A DNA stretch of 64,000 nucleotides from Lacticaseibacillus parakribbianus. Its GTDB lineage: Bacteria; Bacillota; Bacilli; Lactobacillales; Lactobacillaceae. Below the pieces are notes generated by a model that saw only the letters and a program-made list of their open reading frames with translations, did no database searches and was not told where the DNA came from. A program made the position numbers and the translations under genes. Of this stretch, positions 61,116-64,000 are shown piece after piece (the first letter of the stretch is position 1; every line of letters starts with the position of its first letter). The DNA lies in the NCBI RefSeq assembly GCF_025490915.1, contig NZ_JANQBA010000006.1, positions 1 through 64,000 on the forward strand. The letters are read 5' to 3'.

Positions 61116-62396
61116 ATGCTCAAAGACTTAAACCTAATTGGCGGCATGACCAACAAAGATTGGCTTGATCAAGTCCACGACGAAATGCGCGATAACAATA
61201 TTACTCAAGGTCAGCTCGCAGACATGGCTAATTACAGCCGGTCACACCTGAATCAACTGCTGGGTCGCAAGAAGCCGCTCAACGATAAAGCCCGATTAGA
61301 ACTGACGTTGGCGTTGCGTGCGTTGACCGGTCAGAATAATCTGGACGTCTGTATCGACTATCTCAGCGTCACCTTCAAGACGCACGACTACGAAGAGTTG
61401 ATTAACGAACTGTTCCAAATCAGCCCGATCCATTTCAATCTCCACGACGGCGCTCACTACGGCTATTCAGCAACCTTAACATGCGGTGAGATCAAGATGA
61501 TGTTATCACCTTACCAAGATGTGGATGCCGAAGATTACAACCCGAAAGACGACAGTGGCACAATGATTGAGCTGAAAGGTCAAGGTTGTCGCTACGTCGA
61601 ATCGTATCTGCAATCGCAACATCGAACTTGGTACGATTTTCTCGAAACTTGTCTCAAACTGGATTGCCACTTTACCCGACTTGATTTAGCCATCAACGAC
61701 CGCAACGGATTACTAGATGTGCCAACACTAATTGAGAAGTGCGACCATGATGAATTCAGCTCACGCTTTCGCGGGTTCAGGGACAACCGCACCAAACAGT
61801 GGCACGCCTCTGGGCGCACCTTGTACCTTGGTTCGCCACAAAGCGAAGTCAATTTCTGTATCTACGACAAGGCATTTGAGCAACATCAGAAACACCCAGA
61901 AATCGCCATTGAAGATCAACCGATCCGTACTCGCTTTGAAGTGCGGCTACGCCGCGAACGTGCCGCCACAGCGGTTGAACATCTATTGGCGACGCGCGAT
62001 CCCGAACAAGTCGTGTTCGGCATCATCAATCAGTATCTGCGTTTCTTGACGCCAAGTCATAAACCCAGAAGTGAGTGGGTGTTAGATCCTCGTTGGGCGG
62101 CGTTCATCGGTAACAATCGGGATAAGCTGCGACTTTCCACTAATCCAGAACCGTTAAACTATGACCATATTACGCGGTGGTTGAGAAAGCAAGTCGCACC
62201 CTCACTCAAGATGTTGCAGTTGATTGACCAGTACAATAACACAAACGAACTCAAAGCCATCATCGACAGTGGTAAGTTGACGCAACGCCACTGGGACGTG
62301 ATCCACCATTTTCAGCACCAACGCAACGGTGTTATGACCGATTCAAAGCAACGTGAGAAATCAAAAAAGAGCGACTACGCCGACCAAAGCAAGTAG
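61116..62396 (+). CDS. Rep_trans-type replication initiation factor with N-terminal HTH
   Basis: This 426-residue protein has an N-terminal XRE-like HTH (NNITQGQLADMANYSRSHLNQLLG, split here as NNITQGQLADMANYS and RSHLNQLLG). A Rep_trans domain follows (about 85-340) with LDVCIDYLSVTF, LDCHFTRLDLAIND, NFCIYDKAFEQ (likely catalytic Tyr) and RTRFEVRLRRERA. It would nick the origin hairpin upstream and start rolling-circle replication, or act as a relaxase for transfer. GGAAAGGAG precedes the ATG. It is followed by the excisionase-like and integrase genes, as in Tn916-like elements. Confidence 0.9.
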   Translation: MLKDLNLIGGMTNKDWLDQVHDEMRDNNITQGQLADMANYSRSHLNQLLGRKKPLNDKARLELTLALRALTGQNNLDVCIDYLSVTFKTHDYEELINELFQISPIHFNLHDGAHYGYSATLTCGEIKMMLSPYQDVDAEDYNPKDDSGTMIELKGQGCRYVESYLQSQHRTWYDFLETCLKLDCHFTRLDLAINDRNGLLDVPTLIEKCDHDEFSSRFRGFRDNRTKQWHASGRTLYLGSPQSEVNFCIYDKAFEQHQKHPEIAIEDQPIRTRFEVRLRRERAATAVEHLLATRDPEQVVFGIINQYLRFLTPSHKPRSEWVLDPRWAAFIGNNRDKLRLSTNPEPLNYDHITRWLRKQVAPSLKMLQLIDQYNNTNELKAIIDSGKLTQRHWDVIHHFQHQRNGVMTDSKQREKSKKSDYADQSK

Positions 62397-62473
62397 TCAC
62401 CCTTCACAGATAAAATATGGGTTCTATCTGGTTTGATTATCTCACTCCCACCAAACTTTAGGAAGTGATTTGA

Positions 62474-62737
62474 TTGAATATTAACGTACCAGAACAGCCA
62501 GTCTTCCTGACGATGACTAGAGCTGACCTTATCAAGCTGGGGTACAGTCAATCGCAAGCAAGCCGTATCATCAAAATGGCAAAAGAGTTGTTGCTCAAAC
62601 GTGGCCTTGGATGGTACGGTAAGAAAGGCGTAGACCGTGTTCCAGTGGAAGCAGTAGACGCAGTATTAGGCTTGAAACTAAGCCAACTTGAGGGTGCACC
62701 AAGTGGCCTTTCCGCAGTTAAGGAGGAACTATCTTGA
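62474..62737 (+). CDS. DUF3173-family excisionase-like protein
   Basis: This 87-residue protein contains MTRADLIKLGYSQSQASRII and GWYGKKGVDRVPVEAVDAVL, the DUF3173 pattern with a winged-helix-like fold. Such proteins sit directly before integrase genes of IMEs and probably act as recombination directionality factors. A TTG start at 62474 has AGGAAG upstream; an internal ATG thirteen codons in is possible. It overlaps the integrase gene by 4 bp (TTGA). Confidence 0.8.
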   Translation: MNINVPEQPVFLTMTRADLIKLGYSQSQASRIIKMAKELLLKRGLGWYGKKGVDRVPVEAVDAVLGLKLSQLEGAPSGLSAVKEELS

Positions 62738-63867
62738 CTACGAAAGACCATATTACCAAACAGGCGGACGGCACTTTTAGCTTCCGCGTAAGCTTAGGAA
62801 CTGACAAACGAACTGGCAAACGAATTCAAAAACGTGCCAGCGGCTTCAAAACGAAAACGGAGGCGAAAAAAGCAAGAGTTGCAATGTTGGCGGCGGGGAT
62901 CGCCGATGATGAGGACATCAAGCAGACTAAGTTTGTCGACTTTATGGAAGACGTGTTCAAGCCTTGGTACAAAACCCAAGTAAAGCCACGCACCTACCGT
63001 CAGCGGCTAGTCTTGATGAACAGTGAGTATCTGACTAGGTTCAACGACATCGTCATTGACCAAATTCGGCCGATTGATGTGCAACATTGGCAAGTCAGCG
63101 TACTCAAAGACTGTAAGCAATCCTATGCGCGTACCATCAACATTATGTTAGGCCAAGTGCTTGAACGTGCTAAGGCGCTTGGTATCATCAACGAGAATCC
63201 AGTACGGGTCGTTGGCCTCATCAAAAAGAAGAAAGCGAAGATCAATTTCTGGACGCAAGCCGACTTCCAAAAGGTACTCGCCAAGACGAACACCAACACG
63301 TACACTGGCCGCTTTGATTACACGATGTTGTGGTTCATGTTCATGTCTGGCTTGCGTAGCGGTGAAGCACGGGCGTTAAAGTGGACAGACGTTGATCTTG
63401 AAGCTAAGACGGTGAACATCAATAAGACCATGGACTATCACAACCGCAACTGGTTTGAAACTCCAGCGCCAAAGACTGCCGCCAGTCGCCGTACCGTGGC
63501 GCTTGATGATGATACCATTGCGTGCTTAGATGCGTGGCAGGTCGCACAAGCGGCGATGGTGACGTCCGAGTGGGTATTCTCACGTGATGGGATTCCGTGC
63601 TCTGACGGGCAATTTTTGGATATTGTGGACGCGTACAGTACACTCGCCAAAGTTCAGCGGATTACCGTGCATGGCCTCCGCCACTCGCATGTGTCGCTGT
63701 TGATCAGTCTCGGTGAAAACCCGCTCCAGATTAAAGAACGTCTGGGACATGAGGACATCGAAACGACGCTCGGCACTTACGGTCATCTTTACCCCAACAG
63801 TAACTTTGAAGTCGCAAAAAAGCTCAACGGGATATTCTCCAAGGAGGTGCCCGATGAGCCAAAATAA
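62734..63867 (+). CDS. int: Tyrosine recombinase/integrase
   Basis: This is a 377-residue phage-type integrase. The N-terminal AP2-like arm-binding part (1-60) is followed by a SAM-like core-binding domain (about 65-165). The catalytic domain has Arg in MSGLRSGEARAL, the HxxR motif HGLRHSHVS, the later His in GHEDIETT and the nucleophile Tyr in LGTYGHLYP. It would integrate and excise the element at the TTCCCGGGAAATA core. A TTG start at 62734 follows AAGGAGG. Confidence 0.94.
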   Translation: MTTKDHITKQADGTFSFRVSLGTDKRTGKRIQKRASGFKTKTEAKKARVAMLAAGIADDEDIKQTKFVDFMEDVFKPWYKTQVKPRTYRQRLVLMNSEYLTRFNDIVIDQIRPIDVQHWQVSVLKDCKQSYARTINIMLGQVLERAKALGIINENPVRVVGLIKKKKAKINFWTQADFQKVLAKTNTNTYTGRFDYTMLWFMFMSGLRSGEARALKWTDVDLEAKTVNINKTMDYHNRNWFETPAPKTAASRRTVALDDDTIACLDAWQVAQAAMVTSEWVFSRDGIPCSDGQFLDIVDAYSTLAKVQRITVHGLRHSHVSLLISLGENPLQIKERLGHEDIETTLGTYGHLYPNSNFEVAKKLNGIFSKEVPDEPK

Positions 63868-63898
63868 TTTGAAAAGGGTCAAAACTGTGCCACAGTAA
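63854..63898 (+). CDS. Possible 14-codon peptide after integrase
   Basis: The frame MSQNNLKRVKTVPQ starts at ATG 63854 with AAGGAGGTG just upstream and overlaps the end of the integrase gene. It ends inside a GTGCCACA word near the right end. The strong ribosome site is notable, but the peptide may have no function. Confidence 0.25.
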   Translation: MSQNNLKRVKTVPQ

Positions 63899-63953
63899 AA
63901 TCGGTGGTGCTAGAAACCTTGATACCACGGGACGGGCGCGAGATGTGCCATTG

Positions 63954-63966
63954 TTCCCGGGAAATA
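63954..63966. other. Probable right attachment site (attR)
   Basis: TTCCCGGGAAATA is identical to the core at the left end. After it the sequence returns to GC-rich chromosome. Confidence 0.65.
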
Positions 63967-64000
63967 TTGCCGGAGCCGGCGCGGTAACGCCGGGGCGTTG

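Larger units (their letters stand above)
50008..63966 (+). mobile_element. Integrative (mobilizable-type) element of about 14 kb
   Basis: A 13-bp direct repeat TTCCCGGGAAATA (50008-50020 and 63954-63966) flanks a block of lower GC than the chromosome. The block carries Rep_trans initiator, DUF3173 excisionase-like and tyrosine integrase genes at its right end, a layout known from Tn916-like elements and related IMEs. GTGCCAC words near both ends (50112-50130, 63888-63895, 63944-63950) may be integrase arm sites. Cargo is an adhesin gene plus IS remnants. No conjugation genes are present, so it could only be mobilised in trans, if at all. Confidence 0.75.

Overview
The window looks like chromosome of a GC-rich lactobacillus (Lactobacillaceae). 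The evidence is the Gram-positive gene content (sortase-dependent pilus, LPxTG surface proteins, NlpC/P60 and GH25 wall hydrolases, ComK-like and ComX/SigH-like regulators, a holin-like type I toxin), strong AGGAGG-type ribosome binding sites and simple T-tailed hairpin terminators. GC and third-position GC are high over most of the window but clearly lower between about 50.0 and 64.0 kb. No rRNA or tRNA gene was recognised. Species cannot be named from the sequence alone.

Layout. 0-8.3 kb: housekeeping and stress genes, mostly on the minus strand (TPM-domain protein with a TMEM175-like channel, sirtuin, HELLH-motif protein, YbhB-like protein, esterase, histidine phosphatase, DJ-1/PfpI-like protein), with a complete type I toxin-antitoxin locus at 4.25-4.65 kb. 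8.3-8.8 kb: a promoter-to-terminator stretch without a convincing protein, probably a structured RNA. 8.8-16.4 kb: a four-gene pilus operon on the minus strand (tip adhesin, minor pilin, backbone pilin, class C sortase) joined by ATGA overlaps. 17-18.4 kb: a coiled-coil NlpC/P60 hydrolase with a WalR-type box at its promoter. 18.7-25 kb: TetR, CadD-like transporter, DUF2922 and DUF1659 proteins, GH25 lysozyme, a ComK-like and a sigma-factor gene facing away from each other, and a large membrane protein. 25.4-35.4 kb: manganese ABC transporter with an MntR-like operator, HAD phosphatase, mntH-usp-tetR, and a polar amino acid ABC transporter. 35.7-43 kb: an oligopeptide ABC system preceded by a Cys-rich 37-codon leader and a terminator. 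43.4-49.9 kb: HTH protein, VanZ-RDD protein, acyltransferase, a BcrAB-like ABC transporter and an XRE regulator.

50.0-63.97 kb: an integrative mobilizable-type element bounded by a 13-bp direct repeat. It carries a 2057-residue MPxTG adhesin with ten SpaA-type domains, an IS66 transposase broken by a second IS with a 4-bp target duplication, remnants of an oxidoreductase gene, a Rep_trans initiator with a nick-site-like hairpin, a DUF3173 excisionase-type protein and a tyrosine integrase.

The most unusual signal is a family of about 120-bp long-hairpin repeats. About 14 full or partial copies form five intergenic arrays, each beginning within about 20 bp of a stop codon, and the stem sequences change while pairing is kept. 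Three of the arrays lie inside the opp gene cluster. Reading was by eye, with no homology search, so family names rest on recognised motifs.
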